Source of the DNA: Isoetes taiwanensis
Lineage: Eukaryota; Streptophyta; Lycopodiopsida; Isoetales; Isoetaceae
Length of the DNA: 64,000 bases
Direction of reading: 5' to 3'
NCBI GenBank assembly: GCA_021234155.1
Contig: JAJEKV010000011.1
Span: 8,045,132 to 8,109,131 of the forward strand
This document shows, piece after piece, positions 45,101 through 57,572 of the stretch. A program made the position numbers and the translations under genes. The stretch's first letter is position 1. Each line of letters opens with the position of its first letter. Under the pieces are notes generated by a model that was given only the letters and a program-made list of their open reading frames with translations, searched no databases and was not told the origin of the DNA.

Positions 45101-45710
45101 TGAGGCCCATTTCAGACTGAATGATGCCTTCTAGTTTCTTACATTGTAGCTCCAGATCAACCATAGCCGTGCAGTTTGCAATTTGAGAAGGAATTGCTTA
45201 GGAAAGCTGGTTGAAGCTCAAGTCCAAGAATTGCAAAGAAGCCAAATTCTCAATATCCTTGGGGATCTTGCTATCCACGCAGATGATTTAGAGCTTACAA
45301 GGCAAATTAAGCACAGGCATTGAGGAGGGCATCTTGGCAAACTTGAGCGATGGATTAAACTGCTATGCTTCTGAATAAGCGTGGCCAATCTTGGCGAACA
45401 AAGTGGCAATATAAAGAGGGTACCTAATCATTGTTAAAATTTGTCAAACTTGGAGGCCTTGACTGAATGGTAGAAGCAGAATCCAGAATAAAGAGTGATT
45501 TAGGTAACTTAGTTGATGCAAAATACTAGAAGGTAAATAACATAAGGCTAATGAATTAATTTGCCTCTTCCAATTTGTAGAGTTCGCTGAAGAAATTTGT
45601 GGAAAAAAGGGCCGATCATAGGCAGCCGGTCTGAATCTAGAACAATAAGTTTTGCAATTTAGATTTTGGTTTGATGAAGCAAGACAGGCTAGAAGCAACA
45701 AAGTTTATGC
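45101..45710 (-). pseudogene. LRR receptor-like fragment, upstream side of the insertion
   Basis: On the - strand LRR units are legible: SKIPKDIENLASLQFLDLSF, NQLS, stop, AIPSQIANCTAMVDLELQ, and EGIIQSEMGL at the element border. Farther upstream INSLALCYLPSSI and LSYLNHSLFWILLL are degenerate LRR-like segments. Several stops interrupt it. The reading frame continues in register on the far side of the transposon (37735 downward) when one TGAG copy is removed. LRR proteins of this type are usually membrane receptor kinases; no kinase domain is present here. Confidence 0.7.
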
Positions 45711-46036
45711 TTGAAAGCGTAACTCCAGCTTCAACAAATAGTAAATGGGGTTTAGATTCACACACTTAAATCGTATGAAACAGCTCAAGAAATGCTGAGA
45801 GAGCTAGAAAAGTCTACTGAATCTGCAACTAGAAAATTGGACCCTCGAGGTTCTGGCGTGGCGGAATGGATTTTGTTGGATGTTGGATAATAGTTAGACA
45901 TGTGTTAATTGTCTTTTGTTGTTCCACAAGTTTTGGAGCTCTCTCTAGAAGTTGTTGTGACGGTGCATTTCTATTTTTAGAACTGCCTTAGGCCCTTTTT
46001 CCATGGCAGGCATAAAATACGACTGTCGCAATGCTA
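45711..46036. other. Intergenic sequence
   Basis: Nothing recognised. Confidence 0.5.
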
Positions 46037-46182
46037 ATATTAGATGTTTGATGATATATTCCAGATGGTTACTATGCTCGGAGTTTGGAAGGTTATGTCG
46101 TTCATTTTTCATTTCATAAGACATTAACTTCTTAAGTTCTTATTATATTTCTTAAACTCTCCAATATTAGGAGATACAATAT
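46037..46182 (+). repeat. ~145-bp direct repeat left of the RTE LINE
   Basis: From tgctaatattagatgtttga to ctccaatattaggagatacaat. It matches 50133-50315, where an (AAGAT)n stretch has expanded inside. Confidence 0.75.
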
Positions 46183-46259
46183 CATTGACTTATTTTCTCA
46201 ACATATTCCTATAAATATCGATTACTTCAAGCCGCCATAATCCCTGTATGTTGGTAGAG

Positions 46260-49200
46260 ACTGAGACTGACCGCCCAACAAAGAAGACCCTTGAGCCGCG
46301 AGTTGGCCAAAGTTAAAAGCATTGACATGAGGGAGGAGGCTGCGGGGGATTCGGGGGCAAGATACAAATTTTCGAGGCCGCCCGAATCTTTGCTACAAAT
46401 CTTGCTAACCCTCCGGCCGACCTCACGGCCACCCTTTGCTTGCTACAGCGCCGCCCGCGCCTGCTCAAGTTGCCTCACCGCCACATTTGCTCGCACATAT
46501 CGGTACTTCCATACGCCATCCCCATCACCAGCCTTTGTCCCCACTGAATCCCCCTGCTTTTTGCCAACAAATAGGAATTGCCTCCGCATGGTCTCCTAGA
46601 ATTGTCGGGGGCTACCCATGGCGAGAATGGAGATAGTCTCAACTCAATTGCCACAGATATGGATCTCATCTTCCTCATGGAAACATGGGAGCATGCGGGG
46701 ACCACGGGATACCCAACTTGCGGGGATACCGGCACTACTCAATCTTCAATGATTGCACAGAAAGAGGGGGCATGGGGGTTGCCTACTACTAGAACAACCT
46801 TGGCTCGGTCAATCTCCTTGTTCAAGATGGACAAGCACAACCGTACCTATGGGTGCGTGTGCAAAACTGCCGATAGTGAGACCCCTCTTTGTTGTGGCGA
46901 CCGCTACTTTCCACATGCGAAAGCAACTTCTATCACACCCACTCGGATGTGGATAGGCCGGACCCCCTATGTCCCATCTATATGATGACATCTGGCGGAA
47001 GATCGCGGTTAGGCGGTGTCATACTCGCTGGAGACTTTAATGCGCCGAGGGGTAGAACAACCCATGAGATTTGATCCCTTGATCGATGATATATTGCGTT
47101 AAGGGCCCGCAGAAGGAGCTTGGCCACGGACATCAGGTTAACAATCGTGTCACGCGCTATGGTCGACCAGTTGCTTTTGCTCTGCAAAGATCTTTGACCC
47201 GGGTAATCTGCAATGGGCACAAACCGCTGGCCTTCCACCCGAAAGAGCACTTGTAGATAGGAAAACCAGGGCCGGGTCTAGTGTGGTGGACTATGTCTTT
47301 GGTGCCTCAAGGGATATACATGTCGCCAAAGCACTTTTCGTGGGAACAACTAATAGGGATGAAGAGATCGACTCAAACCACTTACCACTTTACTTGAAGT
47401 TGGCTTGCAGGTTGTGCGAACCCCGGTGCGCGCTCCTCACATGCCTCACCACGATTGGATTATGAACATCCGGGGGCTTATGCCCATATGCTTATAGATG
47501 ACCCGGCAGAAATTTTGCAATATCCTACACTAGAGCAACAGACGGGCGGTGACTGAGGTGCTTAGGATCAGCGGGGAAGAGGTGCTTTGGGATAAGCCGC
47601 CAGCGGCGGACCTCCGGGAACACAACCTTCCCACGTAATCAATGGTTTGATGCGAGCGCAAAGGAACACAAATGATGGCTCGCCAAGTCACAACCGCTTT
47701 TACGCCGACATGCGGTCGACAAGCACTACATCTTCCTTAAAGCTAAGAAAGCTACATTGGCACATTACATTGCAGCATCAAAGGAAATGTTTTATCTCAC
47801 AGGCGTCACCCGTGACTTTCGGCGAAGGGTTCTTAGAAAGCGGTACAGCCCACGGGGAATATCACTCCCGGCGATGGAGGCAATACTTGCAATGGCTTTA
47901 TGACCCTCGGGGTGCATATGCGATTACCCTTGCAAGAAGGCCCGATCTTTGGAAATCGAGATCGGGACGCGTGGAACAAGGCTTATAGCGTCTTGCCAAT
48001 GGGAAAGCCCCTGCATGGATGGTATGCGTAATTGCTTATGTGGGAAGGGTCGTCCATAATACCGGTCTTCGCCTTGTTCAACAAGGCATTACGTGAAGGC
48101 TTCCCGCTACCGCAGTGGACCAATAGCGAGTTGTTCCCATCTATAAGGCAGGTGACCCACACCGCCTTTGCAGCCAATTACCGAACAATCATGGTCAGTT
48201 CGGTGTTTGCAAAACTGCTTGTTGGGATTCTCGAAAGAGTTGACGGGCCGGGGGAGGTCGCGGGCCCTCACCAGGCGGGATTGAGACCCCGCACTCAACC
48301 ATTGACCACATCTTCACGCTTCGCGAGCTCTGATTGAAGACAGCAGGAATCGCCGTTAGGATCTATATTGTTGCTTTGTGGATTTTGCGAAGGCGTTTGA
48401 CACTGTGCCTCGGGAAAAACTATGGGCAAGAACGCAACTACCGGGGGTTCTGTAGATTTGTAGAATGATTAATACGGGCTATATGAAAGATGCTCGGGTC
48501 GGTTGCAGCGAATAAGCCAACCATTTGATAGTAGTATCGGGGTTCGGCGGGGATGCCCTCTCCCCAACATTGTTTGGGCTTTACATTGATCAATTGGAGA
48601 ACCGGGCTTGCCGATAATGGGGGCGATGGAGCTCACTTTCTATCGATCATCGTACGGTTAATATATGCCGATGATGTGGACCTCCTAGCTTACACACTAG
48701 CAGACATGCAACGACATCTCGATGCCTCGACACATTACGCCAGGCGGCCCGATATAAAAGCGTCAACCCCGCCAAGACTAAGGTGGTTTTCATATCATCT
48801 TCCGCGTCCGAGGGTTCCCTCCTTCGCGATTATCGAGGCCGAATGTGGAAGTTGCATCCACATACAAATATTTCGGAGTGGAGTTTCCTTCTATTATGCA
48901 ATTGGGGACACATCCATACGGCCACGAAAGTGACTCAAGTGCTGGAAGGCACTATATGCAATGCAAAAACAATAGTCATAGAGCGGAGTTGTATGATTGG
49001 GCCCATCGACACATGTTCAAGGTCTTAGTGGAGCCCGGCCCTTTTATCGGGTGGAAGTATGGGGCGGCGGTATCACTTGCTACTTGGAATGACTTGGAGC
49101 AGGTCGAGAAAGCCTTCTTAGTACGAGCACTAGGGGTGAAGTCCACAGAGTCCCATATCAAATTCTCTAGATGGAGAGGCGAGGATTCTTGCCTCTTGAG

Positions 49201-50072
49201 GCGGCCCTTGATCGCCACATTGTCTATTTTCGAAGGTAGTCAATATGGGCGATGCCGTCTCCCTAAACTAGCTTATATCATGGCAATGGGGCACTTGGCG
49301 CCTCAAAGCCTGCTGGAGGGAAAAAGAGAGCTCAATGGTTGGCTAGATGGAATGTGCAGAGCACGGTGCATACATCCGCAAATAGAGGCGCATCGCCATA
49401 GCTTGAGGCAATATCTTGACGCTTGCTTCCTCGGCAAGCTTTGGGATGCCAATGCCCTTGAACATGTCAAGACATCACACTACCAATGCCACGTAAATCC
49501 CACATTGGAGCGAGGCTCGCAATGCTACCGCTCTACTGCGTACCCACTTGCCCATGAAAAAGGCGGACTCATTGCCTCCATTCGCTGAGGGGCACATCAT
49601 CTTGAATTGGGAGGCGGATGGATTGATGAGCCACGCCGGGACAGGGGCTCGTCAATGCTGCCAAATGGGAGTCATTGAGGATGAATCTCATACCCTTCAA
49701 AGTTGCCCAACATATGATCAAATTTGAATGGCGCTATATTGAGTTGGTGGAGGGCCCGGTCGGCCGTTACATGTGATATTGAGCACGCGATCCGCACGTG
49801 GAGTCTTTGGGATCATATCTTCAGGAGGTTATGGACATGCGAGATCAGCTATGTCCTCGGGCATACACTTGACATGTATATATACATTGGTGTATACTTG
49901 TACAGTTTGACAGCATTCTAATTACTGCCATGGTTTTTCCCTCGAAAACCCTTCGGGGCGAGGGTTTTTTAACCCGGACAGTAATAAGTTTGCTGCGCTC
50001 CTTATGGGTCCCATAGGCCGATTGGCCTCAGTGGACGATAAAAAATCATTCTCATTCTCATTCATATCATCT
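46260..50072 (+). mobile_element. RTE-type LINE, frame-interrupted
   Basis: A non-LTR retrotransposon encoding an AP endonuclease and reverse transcriptase. Endonuclease blocks: ATDMDLIFLMETWEHAGTTG (~46650) and VILAGDFNAPRGR (~47020). RT blocks: NYRTIMVSSVFAKLLVGILE (~48180), FVDFAKAFDTVPREKLWA (~48375), GCPLSPTLFGLYIDQLENR (~48553) and IYADDVDLLAYTLADMQRHL with the catalytic ADD (~48660). These match the RTE clade. The 3' end is a short hexamer repeat (cattctcattctcatt, ~50046-50066) instead of poly(A), which also fits RTE. At least eight frame breaks make it inactive as written. Confidence 0.8.
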
Positions 50073-50132
50073 TAAAGTTTTTGGAGAGTATAGATATAGA
50101 TACATACATACAAGCAATTTGATGGAGAGTCT

Positions 50133-50315
50133 ATGCTAATATTAGATGTTTGAGGACATATTACAGATGGTTACTATGCTCGGAGTTGGGAAGGTTATGT
50201 CGTCCATTTTTCATTTCATAAGATGTTAACTTCTTAAGTTTATATTGTATTTCTTAAACTCTCCAATATTAGGATAAGATAAGATAAGATAAGAATTTTT
50301 ATTAGGAGATACAAT
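50133..50315 (+). repeat. Direct repeat right of the RTE LINE, with (ATAAG)n
   Basis: Matches 46037-46182; contains ataag x4-5 near 50274-50293. Confidence 0.75.
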
Positions 50316-50471
50316 CATATGATAGAGTGGATTAAATCACTTAAACCTAAATAATAAATCTTAAACTAATAAGGCGAGTGCTATAGCTAATAATAGTAAG
50401 TAATTGGCATTGGGGCAATTCTAGTGGTTTAACACCTTGTTTTTTTTCTTTGTTGGGTACTGGATATTCTA

Positions 50472-51345
50472 AACAAGGTACACCCTGGACTACCTTAGTC
50501 GTAGGATCCGTCTATCTTATGACCCAGATCGTATATTGGGGCCTCTGGACACCTCTTATTTCGATTATGCTCATTTATATATCGTATGTTGGGGCCTTTA
50601 GACACCTCTCATTTCGAATATGTAGCAAAATAACAGGGAGTTCCAGGGGGATCTGATATGGATGTAAAAAAAAACAATTCATGGAACCATAGACCATATA
50701 TCGCTAAAACAATTGAATGGGTTGTTCTAAAAAAATACATAGATTCAAGATAAAAAATAATCACATCAGCTCACTGGATATATTGATTAAAGTAGTCTTA
50801 TTAGGACACTGAGTTATTTTGATAGAGGTTCAAGCCCCTGTATTTCATATTCTAAAATCTTAGGCAAAGCCGCATAGAGGTTTGATATTCCCTCAAAACC
50901 TTAGGCGAAATCGTATTTCAAATTTCAAAATCATAGGCGCCTCCAATCATAAATGCCTATAAGCGAAACGAGAGGTGTCCAGAGGCCCCAGCATACGATC
51001 TGAGACATGGATCGATGAATTCGACGATTGTGGTAGTCCAGGGTGCACCTCGTTCGATTATCGTCATTTTTGACTGAAGGCGTCTATAATTTTGAAATAC
51101 GAAATACAGATTTGCCTTAAGATTTTTGGAATATAAAATATGAAATGCGGAGACTCAAACTTCTACCAAAATAATTCAATATCCTAATAAGAAGGCATTA
51201 ACCAATGGAAGCAACAAGCAAACATACTTATTTTTTCTATTGAGTCTATGTTTTCTTTTTCTTAAATAAAAACCTATTCAATTGTTTTCAAAGTATGGTC
51301 TATGGTCTTAAATCACCATATCAAATTCCCCCTAGAACCCGATAT
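50472..51345. repeat. Compound inverted-repeat cluster
   Basis: Block X (50472-50563, caccctggactacc to cacctcttatttcg) reappears inverted at 50964-51055. Block Y (50641-50948) reappears inverted at about 51066-51340. A partial direct copy of X lies at 50579-50617. The order X, Y, X inverted, Y inverted is not that of a simple foldback. No open frame is present. Confidence 0.7.
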
Positions 51346-52610
51346 ACAACTATATTCATCAACATCATGAGCATCAGGGCTCCAAACTAAGAGTGAACAT
51401 TCTCTTAGAAGCATTTTGAACTGGAGCATACATAAGAGCTTTATATCGATCACTTGGTACAAGCATAGATGAGGAATGTTGTACAAACATATATTTTTAA
51501 CAATATGTAAGCGTTCTTGATAGTATCTTTATAATATGCTTATGGATAGGTCTTGCTGTAATTAGTGTTATGTTGCATTCTTCTTTTTCCATGCATTGGA
51601 ATCTCTTGTATCAATTCTTAATTCTTGAAATGCATCAATCTCTATAGTCCTTGAAAGAGATATGGTGGATAGTCAAAATGTCAGATGACAGAGCAATAAG
51701 GAAAGCATTGAAGAAGTATAGGTTATTGTAGCTAATATGTTGATGCTTAGTATCATTGTGCTGTCTCTAGCTATTTGATAAGGTCAAGAAAACATCTGAG
51801 TCTGGAGACTCTATGGCATCGAAACTGTATGTTGAGTACACAAAATTGTCAATGTGGAGATTGACATCTATAAATACACCCTAGATAAATTCAAAGACGT
51901 AAACTCAACAAACAGAATAGAGTACACTCGATACTCACCTGAATTTCAAGAAGTTGATGGGCAATCCTTTTAAAATTTTCCAACTGCTCTCTCTGTATTA
52001 CTTGGCTCTATGCAAAGGGGAATGGATTTTTGAGAATAATAGCTATATATCATTACTTGCAAGATGAATTAGAGAATTGCAAGAATGTCAATGTTGGCTG
52101 ACAATTGCTCCTTGAGTAACAGAAATACTTTTGGTAAAACGTTGTCCCACTATGCAAGAGCTCTAGCATTGCTCCTGCAACGATGCAGGGGACCATCAAA
52201 CCTATCATCTCTTGCCTACCATTGCTTGGAGACTGCAAATCTTTCTAGTTTTGCATATGGCAATCCATGTTGAGTTGCACACAGTCCCAATGTATTACTG
52301 CTGCAGTATGTTCTTTCATAGCTTTATGCTTATATATCACATAGGGAGCTATTATAAAAACGTAAATTAGTTTCCATCACAGTAAGTATTAGGAAATCTC
52401 ATTAAAAACATTATCAATTTTAATTGGAGTACTTGCTATATACACACCTTCTTCCTATAAGTAGACTATCGCAAGACATTGCCATAATAGCAATTCCATC
52501 CATGCCTCTGTGGCACCATGTATCCTCAATGGATAATTTGCTTCTACTGGTTAGTATGGAGAATACATTGATAAGAATGCAGTGATCTCTGACATGCATC
52601 TCCTTAAAAG
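51346..52610. other. AT-rich intergenic sequence
   Basis: No gene or repeat could be supported. Confidence 0.5.
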
Positions 52611-52614
52611 CCTT

Positions 52615-54197
52615 CTCTTATGTGATCCTGTCCACTCTATTTGGGCACAAGTCTGGGCATCTTCCTATGCTCTCTACAGTGTATATGATTTTTGCGAAAG
52701 ATCTGGCAGAAAATCTTTGTATTGTTCTTGCTGAGTCAATATCTTCAACCCAAACAGGATTCTTGCCTGGAAGGTGTATTCCTGATAATGTTGTCGCGAC
52801 ATATGAAGGCATGTATTGGGCGAGGTTAAATGCCCATCGCATTGGATATCTCAAACTTGACTTTGCCAAGGCGTATGATAGCGTGGATTGGAGAGGAGTT
52901 CGTCAGGGTTGCCCCTTGGCTTTATTGCTTTTTACAATAGTGGTAGAGGTGCTTTCACAATTGTTCTCTAGTGCTGCTGAGGATGATGTGATTAGGGGTC
53001 TAACTATGGAGAATGGCTCTCAAGAAATATTAATCAGTATGCAGATGATACCTTTCTATTATTGATGGCAAAAGATAATACTTTCCAAAATGCCAAGCTT
53101 CCGCTTGACACATTTTCCTTAGCCTCTGCAATTTTGGTCGGTCTCAAAAGTGTTCTGTATTGTGGACTCTAGATAATGAAATTCTACCATGTGTTCTTGC
53201 CTACCCCTAGAAGGTTTTGCCTCATGGGAAGGCAACTTACTTCTTGGTATCCCTGTGGGTATTCATGTCTCGATCTCTGATGCTTGGGATGTTATAATAG
53301 GGAGGTTGTGGAGGCACTTTTTTGGTGGGATATTGCTAAACTCTCTATGTCTGGATGGGTAACAGTTGCTAAGCATGTCTTGAGCAACACACATGTCTAT
53401 ATGGCTTCTGCCATTCTTGCTTCCCAATCAATGTTTGAGGAGATTGTAGGTGTTATCAGAAACTTTATTTGGGGTGGAAATGAAGCAGGGGCTATGGTAA
53501 AGATTGCAGGGTTTAAGTATATAAAACCTAAGTTTGCAGGAGGTTTGGGCATGATTGATATCCATTTGCAGAGTAAGGTTTTGATCTCAAAATTTATCTG
53601 GAGGCTTCTTTGGGTACGGATGATTCTCCTAGGTTACGATTTAGTGCACATGCTCTTATCCGTTGTATTCGTTTTGGTAAAGTCACATTTAAATGTGTTC
53701 TTCCATGGAGTCTATTTTATGAGTTGCGGCCTTATCATAATGCTTCTCCATTTTTAAAGGGATTGTTAGATTCCTGGCACATAGTCAAAAGGTTATTTCA
53801 CATCAGTCCGGCTGCTTGTGCTCAGTTGAATGCAACTTGTTGGTGGATCCCCCTAGCAGACAATGCACCATTTTGCTTTACAGTATATCCATTGACTCAA
53901 TGACCTTGGAAAATGGCAGGAATCTAACAATTGCAACCTTGTATGACTCAGGTTAGCTGCTATCATGGGACGCATTTCAGCTAGTTTTTATTGGGGTGAT
54001 TGGATAGACCTCTTTGGCAAAAAGTTGTTGACTACCTACAGCCTATTCTGCCACACCACGAAGATATTTTGATATGGGTTTGTCAAGAGGAGGTCAAGGG
54101 GTGCAAACTTGACTCTATGCATAAGTTATTTCTTGATACTGATATTCTTCCTCCTTCTAATAAGTGGTCGCTTCAATTCGTTTCTCTCCAATCATAG
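52615..54197 (+). mobile_element. L1-type LINE fragment with internal RT deletion
   Basis: RT blocks: STQTGFLPGRCIPDNVVATY, YWARLNAHRIGYLKLDFAKA, AYDSVDW directly followed by RGVRQGCPLALLLFTIVVEV, then QYADDTFLL-type sequence (~53035). Farther on are PKFAGGLGMIDIHLQSK and ISKFIWRLLW, typical of the L1 C-terminal region. The roughly 70 residues that normally separate DSVDW from RGVRQG are missing; the copy at 60880-63260 has them. Both ends are truncated and there is no poly(A). Non-functional. Confidence 0.8.
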
Positions 54198-55063
54198 TTA
54201 CCGAAAAGGGCCGTTTTCGCCGTTTTTTTGCCGTTTTTTTAATTTTTAACTAAGGCCGTTTTCAAACGTGAAAACGTGCTTTAAAAACAAGGTGCTGCGC
54301 ACGGAGGGTTGCCCTCCATGGCCGGAGGGTGAAGTGGCCGGACAATCAATTCAAAACCATAACCCCAAACATTTAGAAACAAAATCCTCTGTAGCCGCCT
54401 TTATCTTCCAAAATGCAGCTAAAGATTTAGCAACCTGTGAAATAAAGAACACACGAATTTCAGAACTATAAAATATACGGGGCTATTTGGGAAAATATTT
54501 AAAATTTAAGGGCATTTTGGGAGTTTTAAAAATACGAAGGGCTTTTTGGGAATCAAGTCAAGGAAGGGAGCCCCTGAGAAATCGGTGCAACCTGCATAAG
54601 GCAACACTTGTTAAACACATTATACTTCCAAACAATCTTGTTTATTTCAAGAACCATGTACATAATGAGACTAGAGAATGCCAAACTTTTAAAATGAGAT
54701 ATGGCGAGGAATGATGAGATTGGACGTTCCAAAACGTTTAAGCTAAGAATAAGAACAGTAGCCAATATTGGCACACATTTAAGCAGCTGTCGGTACTTTA
54801 TGCTGGTAATGATAGAGGTCGCATTCACGTTGTGAATAATATATTCTTCAAGTACTATACTAGAACGTACACTTCCAAAATCTAAATCAGTTGTGATCAC
54901 TCTAGAAGAGAAAAAGACATACAAAAATAAACTGCTACTATAGGTCTAAAATACGACAGAGAATTCTCACCACTGTAACATGTGGAATAGGGAACAGTTT
55001 GACAACCACAGTACTAAGGACCACAGCATATCAGAATATCCAGCATATGCTTAGGATATGCTG

Positions 55064-55111
55064 AAAACCCACATGAGCAAGGGTTTGGCCCCCTAGGGGC
55101 AACCCAAAAAT
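55064..55111 (+). repeat. Dispersed palindromic repeat, copy 1
   Basis: Contains gggtttggcccc and ggggcaaccc around a cta centre. The same sequence, with preceding aaaccca and following aaaaa, occurs at 58411-58457. Confidence 0.7.
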
Positions 55112-55145
55112 TTTCGTAAGAAATCATTGAGCACATGAATAGGTT

Positions 55146-55183
55146 TAGAATAGAATAGAATAGAATAAAATAGAATAGAATAG
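55146..55183 (+). repeat. (AATAG)n microsatellite
   Basis: About seven units with one variant. Confidence 0.85.
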
Positions 55184-56263
55184 TGCTTTTAGCATATGAT
55201 GATATATTTTCAATTATCCGAATAAAGATATTAATAACAAGGTTTGGATGGACTTTCATACAGAGCTATGTATGGATTACTAATGGGGCATAGAAAGGGA
55301 TTCAATGTCGTTCAAAATAATTTGTCTGATCTAGATATATATGTAAATAAATATATATGTGAACAATGACAGAGACAGGGGTTGGACCAGGGACAGAGAA
55401 GGTGAAGGATCTTGACATAAATAAAGTCAAAGAAATGCAAGAGTCTTTCTTCTGGCGGCATGTATCTATGATGGCTTAGAAGATGCGGGGCAGTATTACA
55501 TTGCTTCGAAGGCTTCAGTTTATGGCATTCATTGTTTTTGTAATTAAGGCAGCATGCTCTAATTTTGAATTGGCCATCATAAATTGCCGTCTAAACCACT
55601 TAAGTGCACACTAGAGCAAGGTCAATCAAAGACTTTCTGTTTACAATATATGGACTTATAACTCTTGGCAATTACTTTCTTAGAATTTATGTTGAGATAA
55701 TTCCTAAGCTGTTGTAAATCTAAGTTGAAAGAACGTTGGAGCTAAAGTCCCCAGTACAGACCTTCAAATGTACAGACCTTGATTTGAATGAATGGCTAAA
55801 TATGAGGGAAGCAATTGACATCTATGTTATAGGGTGAGTTTGATTTGACATTACATTGACGAGAGTTTGGCGTTAAGCTCATAACAATTTTGAACTTGGC
55901 CTTTCAGTTTTTTAAGATTTCACTCTTTTAAGTGCTGATAATGTCCTTGGTCTAGGAGATGAAGTCCCCCAGCCAAATGAGAAGGTTTGCGTTTTAAACC
56001 CTAGATGGTGATTTTGTTTGGAGTAAAGTGCCCCAGAATGAAATTGATCAACTTGAAGATAAAGTTGGCAAATGCAAAGAGAGACTAAAGAGAGACTGTT
56101 GGCCTCATTGGCAAAAGCTTTAGATTTTCCTAAAGAGAGATTGTTGGCCTCATTGGCAAAAGCTTTAGACTGTGCCAACAATCATGTAAAATAAACTATG
56201 GATAATTGTGCATCAATATCTTCCACTTTTGCAGGTTCCCTCTCTTCCATGGTTCTAATTATG

Positions 56264-57534
56264 GGTTCACAAAAATCAGATCCAAATGCACTTCATCTGG
56301 CCCATCTGCAAGACGTGAGGTCCTAGATGCCGCCTCATAAATGAGCAAGTTCAAAATTAGAATGTACTCCGACAGCTCTGTGCACTTGGATAGCCGCATC
56401 CAACACTCTGAGAGCTACGCAAGGGGCAACTACCTGCAATTAACAAGAAAGTATTATCATATATTTATTCTAGTTAAATTTACCTATTTGATGAGTGTTG
56501 ACATAAATATTACCTTTGCCATAGCCAGAGATCCTCTTGCAACTTTTGCACCATGGAGATCCAACTCATGAGCGCATTTAGAACCAATAGCCTTGCTTGA
56601 GTGATATCCGCAGGCTATTAACTGCGGCTTAATGTAACACCCACTTTAGCTAGCTCTATGGAACTTAGAAACTTATCACTACTAACATCTAAAATATAAC
56701 CTCGTGCAAGTGCTGAATGGAAGGCACCCCTCGTTGGAAAATATACTTCCCAAATGCCTTCCTTGAAAGTGCCGTTTCTACCATCAACTCAATTGCCCGC
56801 CTCTGCAGATCCAACGAAGTCTCATGCGTTGGTGCAACCACCCGTGTCCTAGCCTCCCCTGTTTTTGTGCCAATTTAGCATGGTCCACGAATACTAACAT
56901 TATCTTCTAACTTCACTTGCCTGCGTGATATTTCAAAACCACGCCCTTCTTCCCGGATTATGTTGAGTGCGTGCATACTGAACATTTTCAAATACTATTT
57001 CTGCGTATCCATGTGATGCATCATCAAAACCATACACTGTTAAAGGGCAGATTATTTTGACCCCTTGTATTTTTATGTCCACTAGGATCATTGACTGTTG
57101 TCTGTGCGCAGGTGCCCCTATCATGATCACACCGGATTATCTTTGAAACTGATGCCGCATATAAAGGAATAGATTTGTGAAACGCACAAAAATCATAAGA
57201 ATTTCTTGCAACAGATAAGTAATCAAGGAATATTAAGTAATGCGGCCATGACTTAGCAATATGCAAAGTTCAAACATGCTAAGGTTTTGTTTAAATCCAG
57301 ATACTGAAGCTCCTTTTTGAGAAGTTACCTTCGTGTGTTTGAAACTTACCATCAAAATAAGTATTTGGCATCTTGGATCCATTGCACCACTTGTCCATCA
57401 CTTCCATTGATGATGTAATGATCTCCCACATTGCCAGCCATTTTGCACTCTATGTTTGTTGCATCTGACGATGCAGGTCTGGTGGATAGCTTAGGTTCGA
57501 TTAGCAGCGAGGAAGGTCTGGTGGCAGGGTCCAT
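56264..57534 (-). pseudogene. IBR3/ACAD10-like protein: acyl-CoA dehydrogenase domain
   Basis: Plant IBR3-type proteins join an aminoglycoside-phosphotransferase-like domain to an acyl-CoA dehydrogenase in peroxisomal beta-oxidation. On the - strand four exons are legible. 57534-57350: RPASSDATNIECKMAGNVGD, then TSGAMDPRCQILILM and donor gtaagt. ~57130-56917: PAHRQQSMILVDIKIQGVKI and CPLTVYGFDDASHGYAEIVF. 56858-56514: GRLGHGWLHQRMRLR, then IELMVETALSRKAFGK and RGSLAMAK-type end. 56433-56264: VVAPCVALRVLDAAIQVH and RTSRLADGPDEVHLDL. Exon borders fit GT-AG. Frame breaks exist in each exon, and the C-terminus runs out after 56264. The phosphotransferase half lies next door on the opposite strand. 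Confidence 0.8.
57487..57512 (-). repeat. 26-bp inverted repeat at the IBR3 breakpoint, left copy
   Basis: Exact reverse complement of 58165-58190. It is bracketed by a 10-bp direct repeat ggtctggtgg (57476-57485 and 57515-57524), so it looks like filler DNA inserted into the coding sequence. Confidence 0.85.
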
Positions 57535-57572
57535 GGTGAAGACCTGGATGTTTCATTATGTGATGGAGCAGG

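Larger units (their letters stand above)
54198..56260. other. Intergenic sequence with small repeats
   Basis: Includes gccgttttt repeats (54215-54260), a dispersed 45-bp repeat with palindrome (55064-55111) and an (AATAG)n array (55146-55183). No gene recognised. Confidence 0.5.
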
